Of a stretch of 6,993 bases of DNA, positions 1 through 5,448 are shown piece after piece. The number at the start of each line of letters is the position of its first letter. Position 1 is the stretch's first letter. Position numbers and translations under genes: made by a program. The stretch covers positions 1-6,993 of the forward strand of contig RFLC01000203.1 in the NCBI GenBank assembly GCA_003694055.1, read 5' to 3'. Under the pieces are notes generated by a model. It saw only the letters and a list, made by a program, of their open reading frames with translations. It was not told the DNA's origin and searched no databases. Source of the stretch: Candidatus Pacearchaeota archaeon (GTDB taxonomy: Archaea; Nanobdellota; Nanobdellia; Pacearchaeales; GW2011-AR1).

Positions 1-16
1 ATATACGAGCGTATAT
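1..16. repeat. Short inverted repeat at left edge of window
   Basis: ATATACG and CGTATAT form a perfect 7-bp inverted repeat separated by only AG. As RNA the innermost pairs would have to open to make a loop. As DNA it is a near-perfect palindrome of the sort that can bind a dimeric protein, and it also contains a TATA-like run at 11-17. The sequence to the left is not available, so its relation to any gene is unknown. Confidence 0.4.
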
Positions 17-32
17 ACATCTTACTTTCCAG

Positions 33-64
33 CGCGCTTTCCAAACTTGCGCCGCAAAAGCGCG
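33..64. repeat. GC-rich hairpin in the 3' flank of SBDS
   Basis: CGCGCTTT (33-40) is the exact reverse complement of AAAGCGCG (57-64). The 16-nt loop contains a smaller nested TGC/GCA pairing (48-50 with 54-56). It lies about 80 nt beyond the SBDS stop in the SBDS direction. It could be part of that transcript's 3' end, the end of a gene beyond the left edge, or part of the repeat cluster that continues to position 99. The base pairing is directly visible; the role is not. Confidence 0.4.
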
Positions 65-76
65 AGCGATTTTTTA

Positions 77-99
77 GCGAGCGCGAACGTGAGAGCGCG
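77..99 (-). repeat. 23-bp dispersed repeat, copy 1 (3' flank of SBDS)
   Basis: These 23 bases are the exact reverse complement of 6971-6993. Read on the minus strand, the element starts CGCGCTCTCACG and ends GCGCTCGC, and it begins 45 nt after the SBDS stop codon. The other copy follows gatB in the same gene-relative orientation, so both sit in a 3' flank and read with the gene. Just outside it the heptamer GCGAGCG recurs (62-68 and 77-83), so the element may belong to a larger repeat. Confidence 0.6.
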
Positions 100-132
100 T
101 TTCGAACTTACAAACCTTACTTCTATCCTACC

Positions 133-144
133 AGAAAACAAGAA
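133..144 (-). terminator. Possible T-rich terminator of SBDS
   Basis: Directly after the SBDS stop, the minus strand reads TTCTTGTTTTCT. Archaeal transcription commonly ends at T-rich tracts without a required hairpin, so this is the most likely termination region. The tract is interrupted, hence the low confidence. Confidence 0.3.
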
Positions 145-819
145 TCACTCTTCTTTTATCTCCTCGCTCAACACCGAACCGTGCGTTAAGGAGTTTAGCT
201 TGTCAAAAAACTCAACAACCATTCCAGGAGGAATGTTCAGCACAGCCTCGAGGTCCCCGTTCGATTGCCAGTCCTCACTCTCTTTAAAATCTTTTAACAA
301 ACCATAGCTCTGTCCAACATAAGCTGCAGGCACCCTAACCTTGAACTTTTTCGTCGACAAACTAATAGGAATAACCTCTTTAAGCTTCTTAACTGCATTA
401 ACTAACTGCTTGTCTGCTGGCTTGTTCTCCAGATTATAGTGCACCTCTCTAAGAGCTGTGCGAATGCGCTCTTCTGTAAATGGCTTGCCAGTGTTGTCAA
501 CCGAGTTCGCGACAATCAAGTTAACAAGTTGCTTGAACAGCTTCTCCTTCTCGGCATCGCGGTATTCCTGCGGTTTGAGCACCTCGCCTTTCAGTATTAT
601 CTGCTTAGCCACTTCATAAACATCGCTTGTGCCAAAAGCTTTTTCGAGGTCTTCCTTTCCAGCAACCATTCCTTTTTTCAAGTCAGAGTAGATGTTCGGC
701 ATTTGCAGAGCTGCCATAATGTCACCCTTGCCATCCTTCAACTTAAGCGCTTCATCCAAATCAACGAGTATCTCGAAATGCTTCGAACCCACTCTAATTC
801 GCGCTTCCACATTTGGCAT
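145..819 (-). CDS. sbds: Ribosome maturation factor SBDS (Sdo1 family)
   Basis: This 224-residue protein covers the full SBDS family length. The N-terminal FYSH-type domain (about 1-85) includes 'FEILVD', 'AFGTSDVYEVAKQIILKGE' and the run into the helical middle domain. The middle domain (about 86-160) has the family-typical 'REVHYNL...NKPADKQLVNAVKKLKEVIPI'. The C-terminal ferredoxin-like domain ends in an acidic tail. In eukaryotes SBDS with the EFL1 GTPase evicts the anti-association factor eIF6/aIF6 from the large subunit; a related role is assumed in archaea. The start is ATG at 819. An in-frame TTG at 837 would add six residues but lies only a few bases from the TATA-like box at 841-848, so it cannot be within the transcript. 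Archaeal sbds often sits with proteasome and exosome genes; here it is alone, divergent from mnmA. Confidence 0.95.
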   Translation of the reverse strand: MPNVEARIRVGSKHFEILVDLDEALKLKDGKGDIMAALQMPNIYSDLKKGMVAGKEDLEKAFGTSDVYEVAKQIILKGEVLKPQEYRDAEKEKLFKQLVNLIVANSVDNTGKPFTEERIRTALREVHYNLENKPADKQLVNAVKKLKEVIPISLSTKKFKVRVPAAYVGQSYGLLKDFKESEDWQSNGDLEAVLNIPPGMVVEFFDKLNSLTHGSVLSEEIKEE

Positions 820-840
820 GGAAAGTGTAAAAACCAAGCA

Positions 841-848
841 TTAATAAA
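841..848 (-). promoter_or_regulatory. TATA box for SBDS
   Basis: The minus strand reads TTTATTAA here, centred 25.5 nt upstream of the SBDS ATG at 819. This predicts transcription starting at or next to the ATG (leaderless mRNA). No Shine-Dalgarno sequence is present. About 54 bp separate this box from the divergent mnmA box. Confidence 0.65.
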
Positions 849-902
849 TCTTGCCGTTCCTCGCTCGAGCTATTCAAAAGAGTTAGAGACATTGCGGGAG
901 AG

Positions 903-910
903 TTTTTAAA
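903..910 (+). promoter_or_regulatory. TATA box for mnmA
   Basis: TTTTTAAA is centred 25.5 nt upstream of the ATG at 932 and preceded by a purine-rich GGGAGAG that could serve as a TFB-recognition element. It predicts a leaderless start at 932 rather than at the ATG at 926, which would be only 19.5 nt from the box centre. Confidence 0.65.
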
Positions 911-931
911 TCCTTTAGCATTGGGATGCAG

Positions 932-2038
932 ATGGGAAAGCGCGTCGTGCTAGGCATGTCAGGAGGGGTGGATTCTAGCGTAGCTGCGCTTTTGCTCAAA
1001 AGGCAAGGGTGGGATGTTGTGGGGGTGTTCATTAAGGGTTTTACAAACTCGCGGTTGTTGCGAGGCGCGAAATGCAACTGGTTGCAAGACAGGAAAGACG
1101 CGCAGCGCGTCGCGGCCATCCTGGAAATCCCGATTGTGACCCTCGACAAAGAGCGAGAGTATTTCCAGAAAGTTATAAAGCCAATGCTGAGACTCTACAG
1201 CGCGAACCAAACTCCAAACCCTGATATTGATTGCAACACTTTTGTAAAGTTTCCTGTTCTGTTTGCGTTGGCTAAAAAGCTCGGCGCAGAGTTTGTAGCG
1301 ACAGGGCATTACGCGCGCGCGGTCAAAGCAAAAACAAACGAGTGGGAATTGCACATGGCGCGAGACAAAACCAAGGACCAGTCATATTTTCTCTACACGC
1401 TAACTCAAAAAGAGCTCTCTAAATTAATTTTTCCCATTGGAAGTTTAAAGAAGGGAGAGGTTAGAGAGATTGCGAGGAGAAACAAGTTTCCCAACTGGAA
1501 CAAGCGAAGCACAAGAGGGGTGTGCTTTATAGGAGAGGAACGCATGAAAGAAATTCTTAGAGCAAAGTTCAGAGCAAAGCCCGGAAAGATTGTGCTCGCG
1601 CCGCGCACCCTTGTCGGCACGCACCCCGGAGCGATGTTTTTCACAATCGGCGAAAGGGTCAGAGAAAGCAAGGGTTGCAAGTTCTTTCACAAGGAGTTAA
1701 GGAAAGAAAGGTTGTATGTCGTCGGCAAGAGCGGAAACGAGCTAATTGTTGACAGAGCAGGAAGCAAGCTTTTGCTAGCCAAATGTGTTTTTATTCGCAA
1801 AGTTAATTTCATTAACAGCTACATCTGCTCGCGCGCTGGTTCGAGCTGCAAGCTCAAGGCAAGGGTGAGGAACTTGAGCGAACTTCGCGAGGGCAAACTT
1901 CTCAACGAAGGGAAAATCCGAAATAGATGGGTGTTTGAGTTTTCCAAGCAAACCGAGAAGCTTGCAAGCGGGCAATCGCTTGTTGTTTACGAGGGCTCGA
2001 GAGTTGTGGGGGGAGGGGTGGTGAGCAAGTGCGAGTGA
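932..2038 (+). CDS. mnmA: tRNA-specific 2-thiouridylase MnmA
   Basis: The protein has 368 residues, the usual MnmA length. It carries the N-type ATP pyrophosphatase P-loop SGGVDSS (10-16). The motif TPNPDIDCN follows, with the catalytic Cys at 101, then ATGHYAR (123-129), KDQSYFLYTL (148-157), and the second catalytic Cys at 198 in GVCFIGE. The central domain marker G-x-H-x-G-A-M-F-F-T-I-G-E-R spans 229-242, and a C-terminal beta-barrel follows. It transfers sulfur from a persulfide carrier to C2 of U34 in tRNA Lys, Glu and Gln, adenylating the base first. Both cysteines and the P-loop are intact, so it should be active. MnmA is mainly bacterial and organellar; most archaea use Ncs6/NcsA-type enzymes, so transfer from bacteria is plausible. 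The second ATG (932) is chosen from promoter spacing; ATG 926 would add two residues. The gene is divergent from SBDS and has its own promoter. Confidence 0.95.
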   Translation: MGKRVVLGMSGGVDSSVAALLLKRQGWDVVGVFIKGFTNSRLLRGAKCNWLQDRKDAQRVAAILEIPIVTLDKEREYFQKVIKPMLRLYSANQTPNPDIDCNTFVKFPVLFALAKKLGAEFVATGHYARAVKAKTNEWELHMARDKTKDQSYFLYTLTQKELSKLIFPIGSLKKGEVREIARRNKFPNWNKRSTRGVCFIGEERMKEILRAKFRAKPGKIVLAPRTLVGTHPGAMFFTIGERVRESKGCKFFHKELRKERLYVVGKSGNELIVDRAGSKLLLAKCVFIRKVNFINSYICSRAGSSCKLKARVRNLSELREGKLLNEGKIRNRWVFEFSKQTEKLASGQSLVVYEGSRVVGGGVVSKCE

Positions 2039-2061
2039 GCGCTTGCTAAAACCGAAAGCGC
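2039..2061 (+). terminator. Hairpin immediately after mnmA stop
   Basis: GCGCTT (2039-2044) pairs perfectly with AAGCGC (2056-2061) across an 11-nt loop, starting at the base after the TGA. No T-run follows, so it does not look like a bacterial intrinsic terminator. It may stabilise the mRNA 3' end or be incidental. A second weaker stem, AAGGC/GCCTT (2080-2084 with 2100-2104), follows. Confidence 0.3.
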
Positions 2062-2126
2062 CTGTTCGAAAGAGCGCAAAAGGCACGAAGTCAAGTCTCG
2101 CCTTAAAAATAATTACAAGCGAAAAA

Positions 2127-2134
2127 TTTAAATA
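2127..2134 (+). promoter_or_regulatory. TATA box for the Tyr-rich protein gene
   Basis: TTTAAATA is centred 25.5 nt upstream of the ATG at 2156, with an A-rich GCGAAAAA just before it that fits a TFB-recognition element. The spacing is identical to that of sbds, mnmA and the gene at 2804, and it selects ATG 2156 over the upstream GTG 2138 and ATGs 2141 and 2144. Confidence 0.65.
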
Positions 2135-2155
2135 GAAGTGATGATGAGATGTAGC

Positions 2156-2557
2156 ATGGCAAAAACGCTTGCAGCAGGGCTGGCAATGTTCGCATTTGCG
2201 TTGGTATTCGCTTTGCCGAGCGCGAGCGCGTACTACTGGTGGGGCTATCCATTTGGGCACTTCAACTCTTACTCATTCTCCTACAACAATCAATACGGCT
2301 ACTACGGCGGACCAGTTTACAGCAAAAACGGAAATTACAACTTCTACTCTAGCTACCAGTACCTTCCAGACGGCACATACCTAAGAAGCTCAACCTACTC
2401 TTTCGTCACAAGAAGCAACCCATACTACTACGGCTACAGACCATATTACGCGTATGTGTACAACTACGCTCCGCAGCGCCGCTACTACCAGTACAACCGC
2501 TACCCGTCGCGATACTTCTACTCCTTCTATCCAGTAAACTACTGGTTTGATCCTTAA
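2156..2557 (+). CDS. Small secreted tyrosine-rich protein, function unknown
   Basis: This 133-residue protein is not recognised as any named family. Residues 1-25 form a clear Sec signal peptide: Lys3, a hydrophobic core (about 5-20), then PSASA with an Ala-x-Ala cleavage site at 23-25. The mature 108 residues contain 32 tyrosines (about 30%) plus many Asn, Ser, Gly, Phe and Arg, often as YY or Y-x-Y, and no Cys or Glu. Examples are QYGYYGG (46-52), NPYYYGYRPYYAYVYNY (88-104) and QRRYYQYNRYP (107-117). Arg is concentrated after about residue 85. There is no membrane segment after the signal, so the product should be released or bound to the surface. Starting at ATG 2156 makes residue 1 the true start of the signal peptide; upstream in-frame starts would add MMMRCS or similar and disagree with the promoter. 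Being next to the large surface protein suggests an envelope role, which is inference. Confidence 0.8.
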   Translation: MAKTLAAGLAMFAFALVFALPSASAYYWWGYPFGHFNSYSFSYNNQYGYYGGPVYSKNGNYNFYSSYQYLPDGTYLRSSTYSFVTRSNPYYYGYRPYYAYVYNYAPQRRYYQYNRYPSRYFYSFYPVNYWFDP

Positions 2558-2568
2558 AGTGCGTTGAG

Positions 2569-2593
2569 CTTTCCCGTTGTTTCTGTTCTCTTG
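2569..2593 (+). terminator. Pyrimidine/T-rich tract after the Tyr-rich gene
   Basis: About a dozen bases after the stop codon the plus strand becomes T- and C-rich with repeated short T runs (TTTCCC, TTGTTTCTG, TTCTC). It is a candidate archaeal termination zone. There is no associated strong hairpin and the runs are short. Confidence 0.25.
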
Positions 2594-2609
2594 CATGTGT
2601 TCAAAGAAA

Positions 2610-2720
2610 GTTTGCTTTAGGAGTCTTGCACTCGCTTGCTCGCAAGGGCAACGAATTCCTCAACTCATGAAGCGGAATTAGTGCGCGACGCCGAGACGCG
2701 CGCTCCTATTCTTTGCAAAC
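2610..2720. other. Possible structured RNA: nested multi-branch fold
   Basis: Five sets of complementary segments nest without crossing. The outer helix is GTTTGC (2610-2615) with GCAAAC (2715-2720). The next is TAGGAG (2618-2623) with CTCCTA (2703-2708). Inside are three arms: TTGC/GCAA (2626-2629, 2648-2651) enclosing CTTGC/GCAAG (2635-2639, 2642-2646); AATTCC/GGAATT (2654-2659, 2674-2679); and TGCGCG/CGCGCG with one G-T pair (2682-2687, 2697-2702). It occupies the middle of the 246-bp gap between the two surface-protein genes. It is not a tRNA, and no convincing plus-strand promoter precedes it. On the minus strand a T-rich TTTTTTA (2751-2757) lies about 26 nt upstream of position 2728. 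Chance folding is not excluded. Confidence 0.3.
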
Positions 2721-2774
2721 CAGCAACAAACGCTCAGGCCTTGACAGCACTAAAAAAGAGTTGGGAACGCATAG

Positions 2775-2782
2775 TTTTTATA
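2775..2782 (+). promoter_or_regulatory. TATA box for the Cys-rich surface protein gene
   Basis: TTTTTATA is centred 25.5 nt upstream of the ATG at 2804, which is also the first start codon of the open frame. It predicts a leaderless mRNA, so the structured stretch at 2610-2720 would not be in this gene's leader. Confidence 0.65.
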
Positions 2783-2803
2783 TGTGCTTTCATAAGATAA
2801 GTT

Positions 2804-4942
2804 ATGCGAAGAGGTGTGTTGCTGGTTGTTTTCACTTTTGTTGCGGTAGTTGCAATAGCGCTCACAATCGCGATTTTGGAAAGGCGCGCGCAAGAGGTTT
2901 CGTTCTCTCCTGCGATGAATCCCCAGCCTGCAACTGCATGCTCTCCAACTGATGTCGCAAATCTCTGGGACTCTGTGTTCAACGAAAGCTCTGATGGGAT
3001 TAGCTTTGTGGCAAACGCGAGCGTTGACGGCAACCCAAACCCCGAACGCTGCCAAGCGCTGCTTGCCTACAAAATAAAGCAGAACAACGAGAGTTATGTT
3101 CTCATACAAGTTGATATGAGCTCTATCACTGCAGCGATATTTAACCTTGTTTTAGAAATGATAAAAGACAACCCTCACCAGCTTCAACCGGGCTTTCCGC
3201 AAAACATAACCAACCTCACGCTCGGAAATGTTGAGCATACTGCTATCTTTGCGTTCCACGGCTTCTTGAACGAAAGTTTAGTGCAGGAAATAGAGAGCGC
3301 AACGCCAGATGAGTTGTTTGCAGAACTTCCTAGACTGAATTCACTCCTTGGCCTTGAGCTCGTCACTTCCGAAGGTGTAAATCCTAATAACTTTGAAGAT
3401 ATAACTAACCCTGCTATGGTGTTTTACTCGCAAGAGATGCTTGACTCAAACTTCCAAAGCCGCGTCCCGCCAATTGACCTTGCTTCTGCCATCTTCCTGC
3501 ACCGCTCTATTTTCAAAGCTCAAGCAAATGCACCTTGGCAAACTGAAGTCTTCCAAGGCAACGCATTCCATTACGCAATAGGCGGCTATGTAAATAACTA
3601 CACAACTAACACAATCGCTGTCTTTGCAAACCTTTCTCTTGACAAGAATGTTGTTTCTGCAAACTACTCACTCGAAAGCTATTTCAGCACAAGAGAGTAC
3701 GTGGAAGCGACATATGATTCGTGCGAGCCAAATTGGGTTCCTGTCAACACCTCCTGTTCCAACGGCGAGCTAACCACGTGGTACAATGACACTAACAACT
3801 GCATCTTCACAATTCCTCCTGCAAACGAAACACACTCTTGCGAGGAGGAGCAGAGCTGCACTCCGGACTGGGAGCCAGTTGACACAGAATGCCGGAGCGA
3901 TGACACAAGGATAAGGTGGTACAATGACACTAACAACTGCGGAACTGACGAGGGAATGCCTCAAAACGAAACGCGTTATTGCGACTATAACAACAATGGA
4001 TTGATAGGCAGTGCTGGAAACATCAACGACGTGAACCTTGACTTAAGCGTTTATATCGACGGCAACCCAATGGACAGCTCGGCTGATTACTCATCCACTC
4101 ACAAAGTTGAGTTGCGCGAAGGCTCTGTCACAAGGATTGAGTTTGAGCACGACTTTTCCGATAGCCCGTTGAACTTCTATCAGATTGAAGTGGTAAAGCA
4201 AGACTCGACTTCTCAACTCGGAGTGCTAGGCGTGAGGGGAATTGAGGACACAAAAACCTTGCGCGTCGACAAGCTCATCAACGGCACAAAGTATGTCTGT
4301 GTGAAGGACTCTTCTTCCTTAACCCTCACAAACAACTGCACAGCAAGCAACGAAAAGCTTCTCCTATGCCCTGGCTCTCTTGGACAACTCACTTGCGAGG
4401 TTGAAGGCAACTTCTTCGTCGTGTCAGGGCTGAGCCATTCAATTGTGAGGGAAAGCACATACGGGATGAGTCAAAACACTTGCTCGCCAAAATGGGTTTG
4501 CACAAACTGGACAGAATGCATCGACGGGACAAGAAGGAGAGTTTGCATTGACATGAAGGGATGCGGAACTACCGAAGGCAAACCTGCTGAAGTGGAAAAC
4601 TGCACTCAGTGCACGCCTGACTGGCAGTGCGACCCATGGCTGCCTGTCGAGTGCCCGCCGAGCGGCAACCAAACCCAAAGGTGCGTTGATGCGAACCAGT
4701 GCAACCCAGAGAACAGCACGCGCATTGATGTGAGGCAGTGCGAGTACCAAGGTAACAGGACAATTTACATCCTGCTCGCGCTCATCGCTTTCGTCGCTGC
4801 TGGAATAAGCATCATCATAATCCTTGAATTATTGTCGAGAGAGAGTGAAGAAGGCAAACGGCAAGAAAAACCTGTCAAAACTCCAAGCGGAAAAGAGCAA
4901 ATTGGAGTGAGCAGGGACCCTGTGCAACACAGCTTTTACTAA
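2804..4942 (+). CDS. Large membrane-anchored Cys-rich surface protein with TSP1-like repeats
   Basis: This 712-residue protein has a positively charged start (MRRG), a membrane segment at about 4-25, a long outside region, a second membrane segment at about 653-677, and a charged 35-residue tail predicted to be cytoplasmic. The outside region comprises an unrecognised alpha/beta part (about 45-300), two Cys modules (307-346 and 352-393), a probable beta-sandwich (about 405-548), and two more Cys modules (560-600 and 603-646). Modules 3 and 4 each have six Cys with spacings 6,6,9,6,13 and 6,8,10,6,13, and resemble thrombospondin type 1 repeats (WVCTNWTEC...GTRRRVC). Modules 1 and 2 have four. 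There are 26 Cys in total and about 20 N-x-S/T sequons, so the ectodomain is likely disulfide-bonded and N-glycosylated. Such repeats are widespread in DPANN predicted surface proteins. Adhesion or host contact is a reasonable guess but is not shown by the sequence. Confidence 0.85.
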   Translation: MRRGVLLVVFTFVAVVAIALTIAILERRAQEVSFSPAMNPQPATACSPTDVANLWDSVFNESSDGISFVANASVDGNPNPERCQALLAYKIKQNNESYVLIQVDMSSITAAIFNLVLEMIKDNPHQLQPGFPQNITNLTLGNVEHTAIFAFHGFLNESLVQEIESATPDELFAELPRLNSLLGLELVTSEGVNPNNFEDITNPAMVFYSQEMLDSNFQSRVPPIDLASAIFLHRSIFKAQANAPWQTEVFQGNAFHYAIGGYVNNYTTNTIAVFANLSLDKNVVSANYSLESYFSTREYVEATYDSCEPNWVPVNTSCSNGELTTWYNDTNNCIFTIPPANETHSCEEEQSCTPDWEPVDTECRSDDTRIRWYNDTNNCGTDEGMPQNETRYCDYNNNGLIGSAGNINDVNLDLSVYIDGNPMDSSADYSSTHKVELREGSVTRIEFEHDFSDSPLNFYQIEVVKQDSTSQLGVLGVRGIEDTKTLRVDKLINGTKYVCVKDSSSLTLTNNCTASNEKLLLCPGSLGQLTCEVEGNFFVVSGLSHSIVRESTYGMSQNTCSPKWVCTNWTECIDGTRRRVCIDMKGCGTTEGKPAEVENCTQCTPDWQCDPWLPVECPPSGNQTQRCVDANQCNPENSTRIDVRQCEYQGNRTIYILLALIAFVAAGISIIIILELLSRESEEGKRQEKPVKTPSGKEQIGVSRDPVQHSFY
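3778..3802 (+). repeat. 25-bp direct repeat, copy 1 (Cys module 1)
   Basis: These 25 bases, encoding the core WYNDTNNC, recur exactly at 3916-3940, 138 bp (46 codons) downstream in the same frame. Identity at the silent positions, while the surrounding module sequence has diverged, points to recent local duplication or gene conversion rather than protein-level selection alone. Confidence 0.8.
3916..3940 (+). repeat. 25-bp direct repeat, copy 2 (Cys module 2)
   Basis: This is the exact copy of 3778-3802, at the same place within the second Cys module (WYNDTNNC, protein residues 372-379). The module continues with GTDEG, which is the same as the GTTEG of module 3 except for one residue. Confidence 0.8.
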
Positions 4943-4974
4943 CTGAACTCAGCGCAGGTTGAGAGTTTGTTGAG

Positions 4975-5006
4975 TTTGTCTTCCAAAAGAGGTAAATCCA
5001 GACAAA
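4975..5006. terminator. Inverted repeat between convergent genes, possible bidirectional terminator
   Basis: TTTGTCT (4975-4981) is the reverse complement of AGACAAA (5000-5006), with an 18-nt loop. It sits midway in the 86-bp gap between the surface-protein gene (plus) and rps10 (minus). Both strands carry T-rich sequence here (GTTTGTCTTCC on plus; CTTTTGTCTGG and CCTCTTTTGG on minus), as expected where two convergent transcripts end. The function is inferred from position and composition. Confidence 0.35.
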
Positions 5007-5028
5007 AGCGCCGCCTAAATCAAGCAAG

Positions 5029-5337
5029 CTAGTCCTTCATCTCAATTTTAATCTGAACACTGCGCGGGATTTGAAGTTTCATGACAGGGTGAAGCACTCT
5101 ATCCTCAGCAGGAATGTCTATCACCCTTCTATGAATGCGCATCTCAAACCTATCAAAACTCGCTTTTCCGTCGCCGCACGGAGATTTTCTAGTTGTCACT
5201 TTAAGCCTTTTCGTAGGCAACGGAATCGGGCCGCGCATAACCACTCCTGCTCTGTCTGTAATTTCCTTTATTGACGCAACTACTTGGTTGAGAGCAGCAA
5301 TATCGACGCTATTGAGTTTAATTCTTACCTTAACCAT
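5029..5337 (-). CDS. rps10: Small ribosomal subunit protein uS10
   Basis: The 102-residue product matches the archaeal/eukaryotic branch of uS10 along its whole length. Features are the first beta strand KVRIKLNS (3-10), a long helix (about 13-29), GPIPLPTKRLKVTTRKSPCGDG (36-57) forming the conserved loop and strand, and FDRFEMRIHRRVID (61-74), the family signature region. It is a head protein of the 30S subunit. The start is ATG 5337: the in-frame TTG at 5346 would add only MTG and disagrees with promoter spacing, and 102 residues is the normal archaeal length. In many archaea rps10 follows the EF-1A gene. Here it stands alone with its own promoter, convergent with the surface-protein gene and divergent from gatB. 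The gene is intact. Confidence 0.96.
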   Translation of the reverse strand: MVKVRIKLNSVDIAALNQVVASIKEITDRAGVVMRGPIPLPTKRLKVTTRKSPCGDGKASFDRFEMRIHRRVIDIPAEDRVLHPVMKLQIPRSVQIKIEMKD

Positions 5338-5359
5338 TCCTGTCAATAACTGACATGCT

Positions 5360-5367
5360 TTTTAAAA
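5360..5367 (-). promoter_or_regulatory. TATA box for rps10
   Basis: The self-complementary TTTTAAAA lies within a longer A/T run (5359-5370). Its centre is 26.5 nt upstream of the ATG at 5337, predicting a leaderless transcript. Confidence 0.65.
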
Positions 5368-5448
5368 TTTCCTATTCTCTCAGCGAGCTTGCAACGATAT
5401 TTCAACCCTGCTTTTATCGCTTTCAAACCGCACAATTCTGAACAGCTA

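Noticed and set aside
47..307. Open frame of 86 codons on the plus strand starting with TTG, with a TATA-like run at 11-18 upstream
   Set aside because: More than half of it is antisense to sbds, it starts with a rare codon, it has no recognisable composition, and the TATA-like run is explained by the palindrome at 1-16.
439..909. 156-codon plus-strand open frame opposite sbds
   Set aside because: It is fully antisense to a confidently identified gene and its content has no family resemblance; it is a shadow of sbds codon composition.
2039..2137. Possible tRNA or snoRNA gene in the mnmA/Tyr-rich gap (TTCGAA looks like a T-loop)
   Set aside because: No acceptor stem, D-arm or anticodon arm can be placed around it, and there are no C/D box (RUGAUGA, CUGA) or H/ACA motifs; only short isolated hairpins are present.
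1775..2260. 161-codon minus-strand open frame spanning the mnmA 3' end and the gap
   Set aside because: It is antisense to mnmA and to the signal-peptide region of the Tyr-rich gene, with no promoter at the expected spacing and no recognisable domain.
2750..3109. 119-codon minus-strand open frame over the start of the surface-protein gene
   Set aside because: It runs antisense through the well-supported promoter, signal/membrane segment and start of the large gene; its content looks random.
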